This document shows, piece after piece, positions 42,556 to 50,603 of a DNA stretch of 64,000 nucleotides. Positions within the stretch are counted from its first letter, which is position 1, and each line of letters opens with the position of its first letter. Location of the stretch: NCBI RefSeq assembly GCF_032098525.1, contig NZ_CP134890.1, positions 992,001 to 1,056,000 on the forward strand. The letters run 5' to 3'. The notes below the pieces were generated by a model. The model saw nothing but the letters and a program-made list of their open reading frames with translations, searched no databases and was not told the DNA's origin. Source of the stretch: Flavobacterium sp. PMTSA4. Lineage in GTDB: Bacteria > Bacteroidota > Bacteroidia > Flavobacteriales > Flavobacteriaceae. The position numbers and the translations under genes are program-made.

Positions 42556-43170
42556 TCAAGTTCTTGTACAACTATTGTAAAATTCAATTCCTAATGGTGT
42601 GATTTTAATGTTATGATTTTTGGGGAATGCTGATATTATTTTCATTTCAAATTTAGTTTGTAATCTTGTATTATCTTTAATTACAATTTCGGCTATTCCA
42701 AGTCTGATTAAGTTTGATTTTACAATACCATCTATTTTTAAACCCCAAAGAACTGTACCTTTAGTTGAATTTAATTTTTCAATGACTTCTAATTCTTCAC
42801 TTGATAATTGGCTAAGTATATATGGGAAAATAGTTGAACTTAAATTCTTCTTTGTGTCAACATAGTTTGCTAAAAGATTAGCCCATTTTTCTTGAAGATT
42901 TTCATCATCTTCAAGGGATGCGTATTCTAACAATGGAAAAAGTGTTTTAACAGAAATTTGTTTAATAGATATATTATTAGATTTACATATACTTTGTGCT
43001 TTAGAAAGCATTTTGATTTGATTTTTTAATCTAAATATCCTAATCTTATCACCTAATAAAAGACCAGTTTCTTCAAGTGTTGAACCAACTAATTTTTCAA
43101 CAAAATCTTTTACTAAATCAATTCCTTTTTCTATGGCAGTTGAGGTAATATCTAACTTATTATTTAACAT
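42556..43170 (-). CDS. Abi-alpha (DUF4393) family protein
   Basis: A 204-aa protein. The core LLGDKIRIFRLKNQIKMLSKAQSICKSNNI followed by VKTLFPLLEYASLEDDENLQEKWANLLANYVD is the signature of the DUF4393/Abi_alpha family (PF14337), named for abortive infection. N-terminal helices (AIEKGIDLVKDFVEKLVG) match the family. In a prophage it may exclude competing phages. It overlaps the upstream gene by 7 bp. Confidence 0.85.
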   Translation of the reverse strand: MLNNKLDITSTAIEKGIDLVKDFVEKLVGSTLEETGLLLGDKIRIFRLKNQIKMLSKAQSICKSNNISIKQISVKTLFPLLEYASLEDDENLQEKWANLLANYVDTKKNLSSTIFPYILSQLSSEELEVIEKLNSTKGTVLWGLKIDGIVKSNLIRLGIAEIVIKDNTRLQTKFEMKIISAFPKNHNIKITPLGIEFYNSCTRT

Positions 43171-43532
43171 TTATTTTTTGTATTAATTGAAATATTTAAG
43201 TATCTGGTTGCCTTTATAAATTTATGACTTTCAATATTGTTTGAATCAAGAGTTACTGTAAAACTTTCATCAAATTTCAACGGAATATTAAAGTGTTTAT
43301 ATAATTCTTTATTACTTTCAATAATATGTTTCACTTTATCCATTATATCATTTTCAAATTCTTTAAATACGTTTACAAAATCTTCTTTAAATGATGGATA
43401 AAGTGGTTCATATTGAATTTTGATTAAATCTTTTAAATCACTTGTGCTTATATCACCAATTGAAGTTAAATCTGTTTGATAAGTAATTGATAATTTATGA
43501 GGTGCTGTATTAACTTCTATTATTCCAATCAT
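43164..43532 (-). CDS. Hypothetical protein upstream of the Abi-alpha gene
   Basis: A 122-aa protein (MIGIIEVNTAPHKLSITYQT...). ELYKHFNIPLKF echoes EMYKHFDYELLL in the 41737 gene. It overlaps the Abi-alpha start by 7 bp, so the pair may work together or be translationally coupled. No family recognised. Confidence 0.55.
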   Translation of the reverse strand: MIGIIEVNTAPHKLSITYQTDLTSIGDISTSDLKDLIKIQYEPLYPSFKEDFVNVFKEFENDIMDKVKHIIESNKELYKHFNIPLKFDESFTVTLDSNNIESHKFIKATRYLNISINTKNKC

Positions 43533-43543
43533 TGAATATTTTT

Positions 43544-43861
43544 TTAATTGTTAAATTTAAACTCAACATAACAATCAGTATCATTTGTATTAGTAAAATA
43601 TATATCAGCACCTTTATTTGAAGCTAATAAAATGAACGTATTCCAAAATGATTGCTTATCATTTGAATCAAATAGAGTTGTGAATTTGACAACATCAATT
43701 ACATCTTCAATACTTAATTTAGGAATTGAATAACTCATTTTAGTATATATATCATTACCAATTGTATTGGCTGTAATTTGGTCTATGGCAATAACACAAT
43801 GTTTTTTATTTTCAAGAATTGACCATAAATCATTTGCTTTTAATTTTTCAAAATTTAACAT
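43544..43861 (-). CDS. Hypothetical protein, 105 aa
   Basis: A small alpha/beta protein (MLNFEKLKANDLWSILENKK...). It shares the block and spacing (11 bp) with the 43164 gene, so it is probably the first gene of an operon with Abi-alpha. No function recognised. Confidence 0.55.
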   Translation of the reverse strand: MLNFEKLKANDLWSILENKKHCVIAIDQITANTIGNDIYTKMSYSIPKLSIEDVIDVVKFTTLFDSNDKQSFWNTFILLASNKGADIYFTNTNDTDCYVEFKFNN

Positions 43862-43977
43862 AACTATATAATTTATTGATGATAAAGGTAAAAAAAAGGA
43901 AAATATTTTTTTCTACTTTTTTCTGGTTATATTTTTATAAAATCAAAACACAAAAAAGCAATTCTTTAAGGTAGTTA

Positions 43978-44010
43978 ATTCTGGAATTAAATAGTGTATA
44001 ATTCCAGAAT
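43978..44010. terminator. Long hairpin between leftward genes
   Basis: Perfect 12-bp arms ATTCTGGAATTA (43978-43989) and TAATTCCAGAAT (43999-44010), without a long T run on either strand. It may terminate, or bind a dimeric protein as an operator. Confidence 0.6.
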
Positions 44011-44025
44011 CACATACCAATAATT

Positions 44026-44196
44026 TTATTTAACTTCGATTTTATCCCACATAATACTTCCATCAGTTTCATTTTCAATTTTCTTAATTACAGATTTGAA
44101 AAGTTTGTGATAATCCTCTGCCATATCACTTTTTATAAATTCATTCAGGATGAATTTTAAATCATTTGCTTGTTTGTTTGTTAATGTAATTTTCAT
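44026..44196 (-). CDS. Small charged protein, 56 aa
   Basis: Starts MKITLTNKQANDLKFILNEF and ends GSIMWDKIEVK. It is a two-helix hydrophilic protein, 24 bp downstream of the DUF5131 gene and reading the same way, so it is likely co-transcribed. No function recognised. Confidence 0.6.
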   Translation of the reverse strand: MKITLTNKQANDLKFILNEFIKSDMAEDYHKLFKSVIKKIENETDGSIMWDKIEVK

Positions 44197-44220
44197 AATT
44201 TATTCTCTTTTTATTTTAAA

Positions 44221-44976
44221 TTAATGATGGAATTCAGGGAATTCTCGAACTAATAAATCATCTGGTATTAATTGAACTTTATCAATTTGTTTAAAGAAAT
44301 ATGGAACTCTTTTTTCTTTACATATATTCCTTAAAGTTCTCCCCCAATCACTATCAAATTTTCTTTTATGATGTCCGCTTTCACCACCTTGGATAACCCA
44401 ATCAATACCATTTAAATCAATATTTCTTATTTGTTCAAGTTGAGGTTCAACTGATAGGAATTTATAACCGTTAACGGCTTGTAATTGTTTAATTAAAGTC
44501 TTTGATGTTTTTTCACATACTGGTGAAGTTCCAAACATTACATTTTTTGGTGGGTTTGATTTCCAAGCTTTAGGAATCATTTTATTAATGTTGCTTGGTC
44601 TTTTAGTGAGAAGTAGAAAAATGAGATTTGGACAATTAGGAATAACTTCATTAAAGAAGAAATCACGTTTATCACCAGTTGAATTAAAATCGTTTGCAAC
44701 CTCAACCTCTTTGGACTTTTCGAATATGTCCATCATTGAACCAACAAACACCCTGAACTTAGTATTAAGTTGTTCAGCTTGTTTTTGATATTTAAAAATA
44801 TCTGTAAAAGTTGATTTGATTAATCTTCTTGAATTGTTATCACCCCAAACTTTATGACCATATCGGTTTGATAAAGATTCTGCATAACAATTATCACATC
44901 CTTGGTGTACTTTAGTACATCCCCACCAAAGATTAGCGGTGTGATGTGTCCATTCAATTTTGCTGTTTTTTGCCAT
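44221..44976 (-). CDS. Phage Gp37/Gp68-like protein (DUF5131)
   Basis: A 251-aa protein of the PF07505 family, found in phages and mobile elements. SKIEWTHHTANLWWGCTKVHQGCDNCYAE carries the family's three cysteines (Cys20, Cys27, Cys30), likely an iron-sulfur site with radical-SAM-like chemistry. LLLTKRPSNI, VMFGTSPV, LSVEPQLEQI and WVIQGGESGHHKR are family core motifs. The three-Cys-motif partner (TcmP) often found next to it is not present. Its target is unknown. Confidence 0.88.
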   Translation of the reverse strand: MAKNSKIEWTHHTANLWWGCTKVHQGCDNCYAESLSNRYGHKVWGDNNSRRLIKSTFTDIFKYQKQAEQLNTKFRVFVGSMMDIFEKSKEVEVANDFNSTGDKRDFFFNEVIPNCPNLIFLLLTKRPSNINKMIPKAWKSNPPKNVMFGTSPVCEKTSKTLIKQLQAVNGYKFLSVEPQLEQIRNIDLNGIDWVIQGGESGHHKRKFDSDWGRTLRNICKEKRVPYFFKQIDKVQLIPDDLLVREFPEFHH

Positions 44977-45082
44977 TCATAATAATTAAAGTTAATGATG
45001 AACCTTGTGTTCATCTTTGGAATCACTCAACCTTCTACAGATGAATTATCAAATACTTTAATTATAAGAACAGTAAAAAAAG

Positions 45083-45111
45083 AAATCGGGTTTTATATCC
45101 CGATTATTTTT
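45083..45111. terminator. Terminator near the right end of the prophage
   Basis: AATCGGG/CCCGATT (45084-45090, 45099-45105) with an upstream A run and a downstream ATTTTT. It can insulate the prophage from host transcription in both directions. Confidence 0.75.
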
Positions 45112-45238
45112 GCAAATATACCCATTTATTGAATTGGTGACAAGTATTATACTTAAGAAAAAATCAATAAATAAATTTCTTACACTATTGTTTAAGTGTA
45201 TAATGTTGATTTTGAATTAATTAAAAAATATTTTTCAT

Positions 45239-45265
45239 ACCTACCATTAAATTATTGTTATTTCA
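45239..45265. other. attR: phage arm ACCTACCA plus core TCA
   Basis: ACCTACCA (45239-45246) is 16 nt left of the core TCA (45263-45265). Joined to the left end it forms attP: ACCTACCA-N16-TCA-N15-TGGTAGGT, a near-symmetric 50 bp. Host yifB sequence resumes right of the core. Confidence 0.87.
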
Positions 45266-45324
45266 ACAGTAATGGTTGTAGCTTCTACCCCAAAAACGGC
45301 ACTTCCAAAAACTTTTACTAGCAT
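45247..45324 (-). pseudogene. yifB: yifB 5' fragment stranded beyond the prophage
   Basis: The ATG at 45324 starts MLVKVFGSAVFGVEATTITVE, the conserved N-terminus of YifB. Codons from 45261 on are phage DNA (ITII) and end at TAA 45247. Replacing them with the left flank (GTT-GAG-GTG-AAT-ATT) gives TITVEVNIDKGIGY, the uninterrupted protein. The host promoter and start site of yifB lie here. Confidence 0.93.
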
Positions 45325-45418
45325 GGACTAAATTTTAATTAAAAATAAAAAAATAATTACAATAACTAATATTTCTTACTAAAATAAGTGAAAAGAGCAA
45401 TAAAAAGTAAAGCAAAAT

Positions 45419-45469
45419 AAACTTTATGTAAAGTTTACTTGTCTATTTGTAAAATAAAATATACTTTTG
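45419..45469 (+). promoter_or_regulatory. Promoter and palindrome before the membrane protein-HTH pair
   Basis: TTG (45439-45441), 20 bp, TACTTTTG (45462-45469) fits the Bacteroidetes promoter. A palindrome AAACTTTA-TG-TAAAGTTT (45419-45436) lies just upstream and may be the binding site of the HTH protein at 45965. Confidence 0.65.
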
Positions 45470-45495
45470 ACGCATAATCATTAATCTTTAAATAC

Positions 45496-45975
45496 ATGAA
45501 AACAAAATTTTTATTTCCAAATCGGTTCAAATGGTTGGGTTGGTTGCTGTTTATTCCTGCCTTTTTATTTTCAATTTCTATTTCTCTATTCGATATAAAT
45601 ATTGATCAAGTATGGAGAATTAAAGTTTTTGCTTTTTCTGATACATTTATTTTAAATTCAAAAAGGTATTTTACTTGGATTGAAAATGGAGTTTTAGACG
45701 AAGTATTGTTATTTTGCCTTGTCATTGGCGGCATTCTAATTGGCTTTTCAAAACTTAAAATGGAAGATGAATTTACAAACAAAATTAGATATGAAAGTTT
45801 GGTTTGGGCTACTTATTTAAATTATGGACTAATTTTATTTTTTACAATATTCATATATGGTTTATCATATCTAAATGTATTAATTTATAATACTTTCACG
45901 CTGTTGTTTTTCTTTATACTGCGTTTCCATTACATGATTTACAAACTCAATAAAACGACTAACGATGACGAATAA
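45496..45975 (+). CDS. Four-helix membrane protein, partner of the HTH regulator
   Basis: A 159-aa inner-membrane protein with hydrophobic helices at about residues 14-33, 66-84, 106-127 and 128-148. It is followed by an XRE-type regulator with 11 bp overlap. This pairing (membrane protein plus small HTH) is common in Bacteroidetes and Firmicutes; the function is not known. Confidence 0.75.
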   Translation: MKTKFLFPNRFKWLGWLLFIPAFLFSISISLFDINIDQVWRIKVFAFSDTFILNSKRYFTWIENGVLDEVLLFCLVIGGILIGFSKLKMEDEFTNKIRYESLVWATYLNYGLILFFTIFIYGLSYLNVLIYNTFTLLFFFILRFHYMIYKLNKTTNDDE

Positions 45976-46165
45976 TTTAAAAGTTTTAAGAGCAATAAAA
46001 AACATTTCTCAAGAAGAACTGGCAAAACAAATTGAAGTGAGTCGTCAAACCATTAATGCCATGGAGAAAGGAAAATATGTACCATCAACCGTTTTGGCAC
46101 TCAAACTGGCGCGCTTTTTTGAAAAACCAGTAGAAGAAATATTTACTTTAGAAGAGGAAGATTAA
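45965..46165 (+). CDS. XRE-family transcriptional regulator, 66 aa
   Basis: A minimal helix-turn-helix protein of the YgzD/Cro type: [58 protein letters not shown] covers the whole domain. It overlaps the membrane protein gene, so it is its likely regulator, acting at the palindrome 45419-45436. Confidence 0.9.
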   Translation: MTNNLKVLRAIKNISQEELAKQIEVSRQTINAMEKGKYVPSTVLALKLARFFEKPVEEIFTLEEED

Positions 46166-46233
46166 GTAAAACCCTTTGTACTCGTAGTTTCAATCATCCA
46201 TCAAAAAACGATACCTCATCAGTATCAAAAAAC

Positions 46234-46268
46234 AAAACCCTTTCAGGTCGACTTCTAAAAGGGTTTTT
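46234..46268. terminator. Terminator between the HTH gene and the convergent hypothetical gene
   Basis: AAAACCCTTT (46234-46243) pairs with AAAAGGGTTTT (46257-46267), with T residues after. It serves both strands. Confidence 0.75.
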
Positions 46269-46287
46269 CCTTGCAATAAACACGCGT

Positions 46288-46962
46288 TTAGGCAGCCATT
46301 AGTTTCTGTGCGATACTCAAAGGCGATACACTCACCGAATTGATTGCATAGACATAAAAATAGTACACTACCCCAACTTTTAAGCCACTGAACACCTTTC
46401 TTTTCGATTTGTTCAAATCATAACGCACCGATGGTCCACCTTCTGGCATAACCAATTGGCCGTTGATGATGCTTACCCCATCCAGCTCTTTGCCTTCTAC
46501 ACAGATGCAACCATAGTTTACCACACCATAATTGTTTAGCGGAGCTATGTTAACAATAATTTCGCCTGCGTTTTCCGAACGCTTGATAGTACAGCTGGTT
46601 GGATTTTCTAAAGGTTGTGCTGGCTGATAGGCTTCTTTAGTAGGTTCAAACCCGCTCAACACAATTTTAGACGCATCACCCAAAGCTACCGAATTAACAT
46701 AAGCCGCCAAAGCATTAAGCATAGCCATCATGACATTGAACGCAACGTCAAAATCGGTTTTTTTAGAAGGACCATATTTGTCATACTCTACAAAGGTGTT
46801 GATAAATGTGGTTTTAATGGCCACAAACTCCGCCTCCGTGTAAGGTGGTGTAACAAAGATGCCCGCATTTTGATACAATCCTCCAAGGATTAACTCGGCA
46901 AAAGTGTCTAAACCCGTAAACGTGTATTGCCGAAAATTTAATTTACAAACTTGAATCTTCAT
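46288..46962 (-). CDS. Hypothetical protein with a C-terminal fibronectin-III-like domain
   Basis: A 224-aa protein. The N-terminal half is helical (DVAFNVMMAMLNALAAYVNSVALGD). The C-terminal ~90 residues (TSCTIKRSENAGEIIVNIAPLNNYG ... RKVFSGLKVGVVYYFYVYAINSVSVSPLSIAQKLMA) resemble FN3 domains that occur in this type of Flavobacteria-specific repeat-associated protein. G+C is visibly higher than the prophage. Confidence 0.7.
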   Translation of the reverse strand: MKIQVCKLNFRQYTFTGLDTFAELILGGLYQNAGIFVTPPYTEAEFVAIKTTFINTFVEYDKYGPSKKTDFDVAFNVMMAMLNALAAYVNSVALGDASKIVLSGFEPTKEAYQPAQPLENPTSCTIKRSENAGEIIVNIAPLNNYGVVNYGCICVEGKELDGVSIINGQLVMPEGGPSVRYDLNKSKRKVFSGLKVGVVYYFYVYAINSVSVSPLSIAQKLMAA

Positions 46963-47094
46963 AAATTATAAATATTAGTTAGAAATATGTGAGAAAACCT
47001 CTTCTCTCACTTCAACTATATAACGTAAAGCATATTGCATTTATTGTATAAAATTTTAAAAAAAAGTAAAAAAAACTCAAAAATTTAACATTTA

Positions 47095-47157
47095 AGGTCA
47101 AAACTTGGAGCTGTCAGGTCAAAACTCGGAGCTTGGAGGTTAAAACTTTGACCTAAA
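47095..47157. repeat. Three 21-bp direct repeats
   Basis: AGGTCAAAACTTGGAGCTGTC starts at 47095, AGGTCAAAACTCGGAGCTTGG at 47116 and a decayed AGGTTAAAACTTTGACCTA at 47137. The 21-bp period matches the larger array downstream, although the sequence does not. Confidence 0.7.
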
Positions 47158-47185
47158 ACCCAAAAAAATGTTGATTCTTACCCAA

Positions 47186-47460
47186 GAAACAACTTTTCTT
47201 AGGTGTCCAACAACTTTTTTACCCCGCGCAACAACTTTTCTTGGGTGTCCAACAACTTTTTTTACCCTCGCAACAACTTTTTTTACCCTCGCAACAACAT
47301 TTTTTAGCCTCCCAACAACTTTTTTTACCCTCCCAACAACATTTTTTGGGTGTCCAACAACTTTTTTTACCCTCGCAACAACATTTCTTAGCCTCCCAAC
47401 AACTTTTTTTACCCTCGCAACAACTTTTTTTGGGCGTCCAGCAACTTTTTTTTAACCCTT
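47186..47460. repeat. Minisatellite: 13 units of exactly 21 bp
   Basis: CAAC-type units start at 47190, 47211, 47232, 47253 and so on to 47442 without a break in phase. The main form is CAACAACTTTTTTTACCCTC plus G. A variant ending GGGTGTC and another ending GCCTCC alternate irregularly. It lies in a 700-bp intergenic region. Frames through it stay open because the unit has no stop, so ORFs there are not genes. Confidence 0.9.
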
Positions 47461-47499
47461 TGCGCCGATAATTTGGCTTGAAACAGCAATTATTTTATA

Positions 47500-47557
47500 T
47501 GCGTAATTGAAAAAAGGGGGATTTCCCGTAAAAAAAAGGGGGATTTCCCCCTTTTTT
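47500..47557. terminator. Terminator, partly duplicated
   Basis: AAAAAAGGGGGATTTCCCCC with T6 (47531-47557) is a strong intrinsic terminator. A near-copy of its first half (AAAAAAGGGGGATTTCCC) precedes it at about 47505. Confidence 0.8.
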
Positions 47558-47667
47558 ATGATAAAGGGATTGATTAGATTTGGAAATAAATACAAAAGTT
47601 ATATCAACTTGTGTATACTTATCAGTTATGAAATATATTGCTTTATAAATCCAATAAAAAATTATAC

Positions 47668-49401
47668 ATGAAATTATTAGAAATTTCGGTAAAAAACTTT
47701 CGTTCAATAGCCGGAGACAATGTAAAACTATCCTTAGACAACTCAGATATTATTTTTATTTTTGGGCAAAATAATGCAGGAAAATCTTCTTTATTGACAG
47801 CATATGAATATCTTATTACACCAAAACAAAAAGCATTACTTAGTGACTTCTTAGGTTTTACTACTGCAATCCCTATAGAAATTTCCGCAATCTTTCTTAA
47901 AGATCATGGAGATGATAATATTTTTAATAAAAAGGGGTTTGACAAATGGGTTGATGGAGAAAATAAAATCCGATTTAGAAAAACTTGGGTTAACTTAGAA
48001 GATGAAGGTCAAAAGGAAACCTATGATCCAGCGACAGGGGAATATGTTACAAACGGTTTTGGAGGTTTAGAGCAACATTTTACAAAAGAAGCACCAACAC
48101 CTGTGAGAATCCCAGCTCTTCCTACGTACGCAGACTTAACTAAATTTATAAAAGACACAGTTCAAAAAAAAGTACTTAAAAGCCTAAAAGATGAAGAAGC
48201 AGAAGCATATCAAAAAGTTATAAATGAAATCGAAACGCTTCATAAAAAATTATTGTCTAAAGAAAGTTTGGCACAAACTAGTCTACAAGCAAACAATCAA
48301 TTTCAAAAAATTTTTCCTGATTTAACTTTGGAAATAAGTCAAGTTGAAGGATCCTCATTTGATTTTACAGCTTCTTTAGAAAAAGAATTTTCAGTAGTTA
48401 TTCGGGATTCAAAATATCCTAACGCAAAACAAGATGTTCAAAATCATGGGCATGGAGTAATTCGTCAAACCTTGTTCAATTTTCTCGGTGTTGTAAAAAA
48501 TGAGTTACCATCTCCTGACGAAGCATCAAACAGAAAAGATTATTTAATTCTTTTTGAAGAACCAGAAATATACTTACACCCAAAGGCAATTAATTTGTTG
48601 CGAAAAGTACTCTATGATTTATGTTCAAATTCTTGTTTTCAAATAATATGTGCGTCTCACAGTCCAACATTAATTGACATATCAAAACCTCATACTTCTT
48701 TAGTTAGGATGGTTAGAACAAAAGAGAATAAAACATTTCTTTACCAAGTCGGAGATAACCTATTTGGGTCAACAGACGAACAAAAAAATATGGTTCAAAT
48801 GATTAATAGGTTTGATCCAAACATTTGTTCATCTTTTTTTGCAGATGAAGTTGTACTTGTGGAAGGAGATACAGAAACAATTGTGGTAAGAGAGTTACTG
48901 GCAAATAAATATCCTCAAAAAGATATTTTCGTTACTAACACAGGATCAAAAAATAATATTCCTTTCTTTCAGAAGATTTTTTCTCATTTCAATATTAAGC
49001 AACACATTATTCACGATAGTGATACTAGATTTGTTTATGAAATAAAAAAAACTGATGATGTTCTTAATTACCAACCTATATTAAATAAGGATCAAAGTAA
49101 ACGCAAAAATTCTGCTTGGACTTTAAATGAAGAAATTTGGAAAGAAATTGAATTCGCAAACCAAAAAAGCCCTGGTTTATCACAACGATATGTTTCAATT
49201 TATAATTTTGAAGTGGCTAACAAATATTCTCACGACTCAGAAAAAGGAAAACCCCTTTCAGCTTACGAATACGTCAAAGGAATTGATTTGATAGAAAAAC
49301 CATCTATTCTTGAATTTGTGAATGAAATTTGCGGCGCCCAAGAACGCAAAACATTTTATACACAGGATGAAATTGAAAAGTTGGTAAAAGAGCCTGAATA
49401 A
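47668..49401 (+). CDS. OLD-family ATP-dependent nuclease (AAA ATPase + TOPRIM)
   Basis: A 577-aa protein from ATG 47668 (MKLLEISVKNFRSIAGD); the TTG at 47638 is less likely. The ABC-type ATPase has Walker A GQNNAGKSS (33-41), Walker B LFEEPEIYLHP and the switch ASHSPTLID. The TOPRIM nuclease has VVLVEGDTET (Glu399) and later HDSDT. OLD proteins, including GajA, act in phage defence. Here the next gene is a RelA/SpoT-type synthetase, not a UvrD helicase, so it is not a standard Gabija pair. Confidence 0.87.
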   Translation: MKLLEISVKNFRSIAGDNVKLSLDNSDIIFIFGQNNAGKSSLLTAYEYLITPKQKALLSDFLGFTTAIPIEISAIFLKDHGDDNIFNKKGFDKWVDGENKIRFRKTWVNLEDEGQKETYDPATGEYVTNGFGGLEQHFTKEAPTPVRIPALPTYADLTKFIKDTVQKKVLKSLKDEEAEAYQKVINEIETLHKKLLSKESLAQTSLQANNQFQKIFPDLTLEISQVEGSSFDFTASLEKEFSVVIRDSKYPNAKQDVQNHGHGVIRQTLFNFLGVVKNELPSPDEASNRKDYLILFEEPEIYLHPKAINLLRKVLYDLCSNSCFQIICASHSPTLIDISKPHTSLVRMVRTKENKTFLYQVGDNLFGSTDEQKNMVQMINRFDPNICSSFFADEVVLVEGDTETIVVRELLANKYPQKDIFVTNTGSKNNIPFFQKIFSHFNIKQHIIHDSDTRFVYEIKKTDDVLNYQPILNKDQSKRKNSAWTLNEEIWKEIEFANQKSPGLSQRYVSIYNFEVANKYSHDSEKGKPLSAYEYVKGIDLIEKPSILEFVNEICGAQERKTFYTQDEIEKLVKEPE

Positions 49402-49557
49402 AAAAGTGCTCATAAAAGTTGTTTATACTTTAGATGAACTAAATATTTCCAAAATACTAAAAACACTATAATTTCTTATTATATTTATTTTTAAATTGCC
49501 GCTAAGGCTTACAGCCAAGAATTGTTGGCAGTAATTACCCATACAAACTCTAAAAAA

Positions 49558-50544
49558 ATGGAACAAAACGATTTTCTAAAAAAATACAATATTGAAAGTA
49601 GCAATTTCAAAAATACTGGATTAACTTGGTCTGAACTGCAAATTATTCACGATGATTATATTGAAAGTATTCCTAAGCTTGAGTCTTCTGCTATATATAT
49701 CTTTAATAGATTAATGAAAACACCAAATGTACATTCAGTAAGGTATAGAATTAAAGATGCAGAGCATGTAATTGAAAAAATTATCCGCAAGAAAATAAAA
49801 ACTCCAAAACTTGATATAAACTTAACCAATTATAAAATTCAAATTACCGATTTGATTGGTTTAAGGGCATTACATTTATTTAAAGAAGATTGGCTTTCAA
49901 TACATGAAATGATAACCTCAAGTTGGGATTTAAAAGAAACACCTGTAGCAAATTATCGTGAGGGAGATTCTTCTGATTATAAAAAGAAATTTGAAGAACT
50001 TGGATGTGAAGTTAAAGAACATCCTTTTGGTTATCGTTCAGTACATTATATAATTGAAACTAAACCCGATAAAACAAAATATTTTGCAGAAATACAAGTA
50101 AGGACAATTTTTGAAGAAGCTTGGAGTGAAATTGACCACACGATTAGATATCCTTATGATCAAAACAATCCAATATTTGGTCAATTTTTAATGATTTTAA
50201 ACAGACTTGCTGGGAGCGCAGATGAAATGGGTACTTTTATACAATTTCTTAAGCACGATTTAGAAAAAAGGGAAAATCATCATAAGCAAGCAATAATTGA
50301 AAAAGATTTGGTTATTAAGGAACTTGAAGATAAAATCAAAAATCTTAAAATAGAAAAACCAGATTTACAATTTTTAACCGATAGCTTGGACAAATTAAAA
50401 TTACAGCCTGTCGAGTTTGATAATTTTAAAAATCTTGACCTATCGTTTTTAGATAATCTCAATTATAAGTGGCAAGATTATACAGAATTCGCACCAATAA
50501 AGCAGAGATACAGAATAAAGAAAAAGGAAAATCCTAAAAAGTAA
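49558..50544 (+). CDS. RelA/SpoT-domain nucleotide pyrophosphokinase-like protein
   Basis: A 328-aa protein from ATG 49558. The synthetase motifs are present: RYRIKDAEHVIEKI, then ITDLIGLRALHLFKEDW (D-X3-G-X-R), GYRSVHYIIET and AEIQVRTIFEEAWSEIDHTIRY. No HD hydrolase or TGS/ACT domains, so it is a stand-alone synthetase. The C-terminal coiled coil (about 240-280) suggests oligomerisation or a sensor role. It may make (p)ppGpp or, like toxic small alarmone synthetases, a nucleotide or tRNA modification. Confidence 0.85.
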   Translation: MEQNDFLKKYNIESSNFKNTGLTWSELQIIHDDYIESIPKLESSAIYIFNRLMKTPNVHSVRYRIKDAEHVIEKIIRKKIKTPKLDINLTNYKIQITDLIGLRALHLFKEDWLSIHEMITSSWDLKETPVANYREGDSSDYKKKFEELGCEVKEHPFGYRSVHYIIETKPDKTKYFAEIQVRTIFEEAWSEIDHTIRYPYDQNNPIFGQFLMILNRLAGSADEMGTFIQFLKHDLEKRENHHKQAIIEKDLVIKELEDKIKNLKIEKPDLQFLTDSLDKLKLQPVEFDNFKNLDLSFLDNLNYKWQDYTEFAPIKQRYRIKKKENPKK

Positions 50545-50603
50545 CTGCTGTCTAAAGCTGTTTGACGTAATAGCTCCTTTGTTTTTCTAAAAAAATACTG
50601 AAC

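Larger units (their letters stand above)
8286..45265. mobile_element. Complete siphovirus-like prophage integrated in yifB
   Basis: The boundaries are set by the split host gene. The left host flank ends, and the right host flank begins, at a shared TCA (8286-8288 and 45263-45265), giving about 36,977 bp of unique DNA. It contains integrase, candidate origin, endolysin, holin, protease, capsid, portal, terminase, tail tube, tape measure and baseplate-like genes, all with intact frames, so it may be inducible. No gene for DNA polymerase, primase or helicase was recognised. No CI-type repressor was recognised either. Confidence 0.95.

Noticed and set aside
8286..45265. tRNA gene as integration site
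   Set aside because: No tRNA is seen at either boundary; the site is yifB, and the enzyme is a serine integrase.
47168..47471. Two overlapping ORFs (95 and 76 codons) of heptapeptide repeats
   Set aside because: They are read-through of a 21-bp tandem repeat without stop codons; two frames are open at once, which is not expected of a gene.
47668..50544. Gabija system
   Set aside because: GajB (UvrD-like helicase) is absent; the neighbour is a RelA/SpoT-type synthetase.
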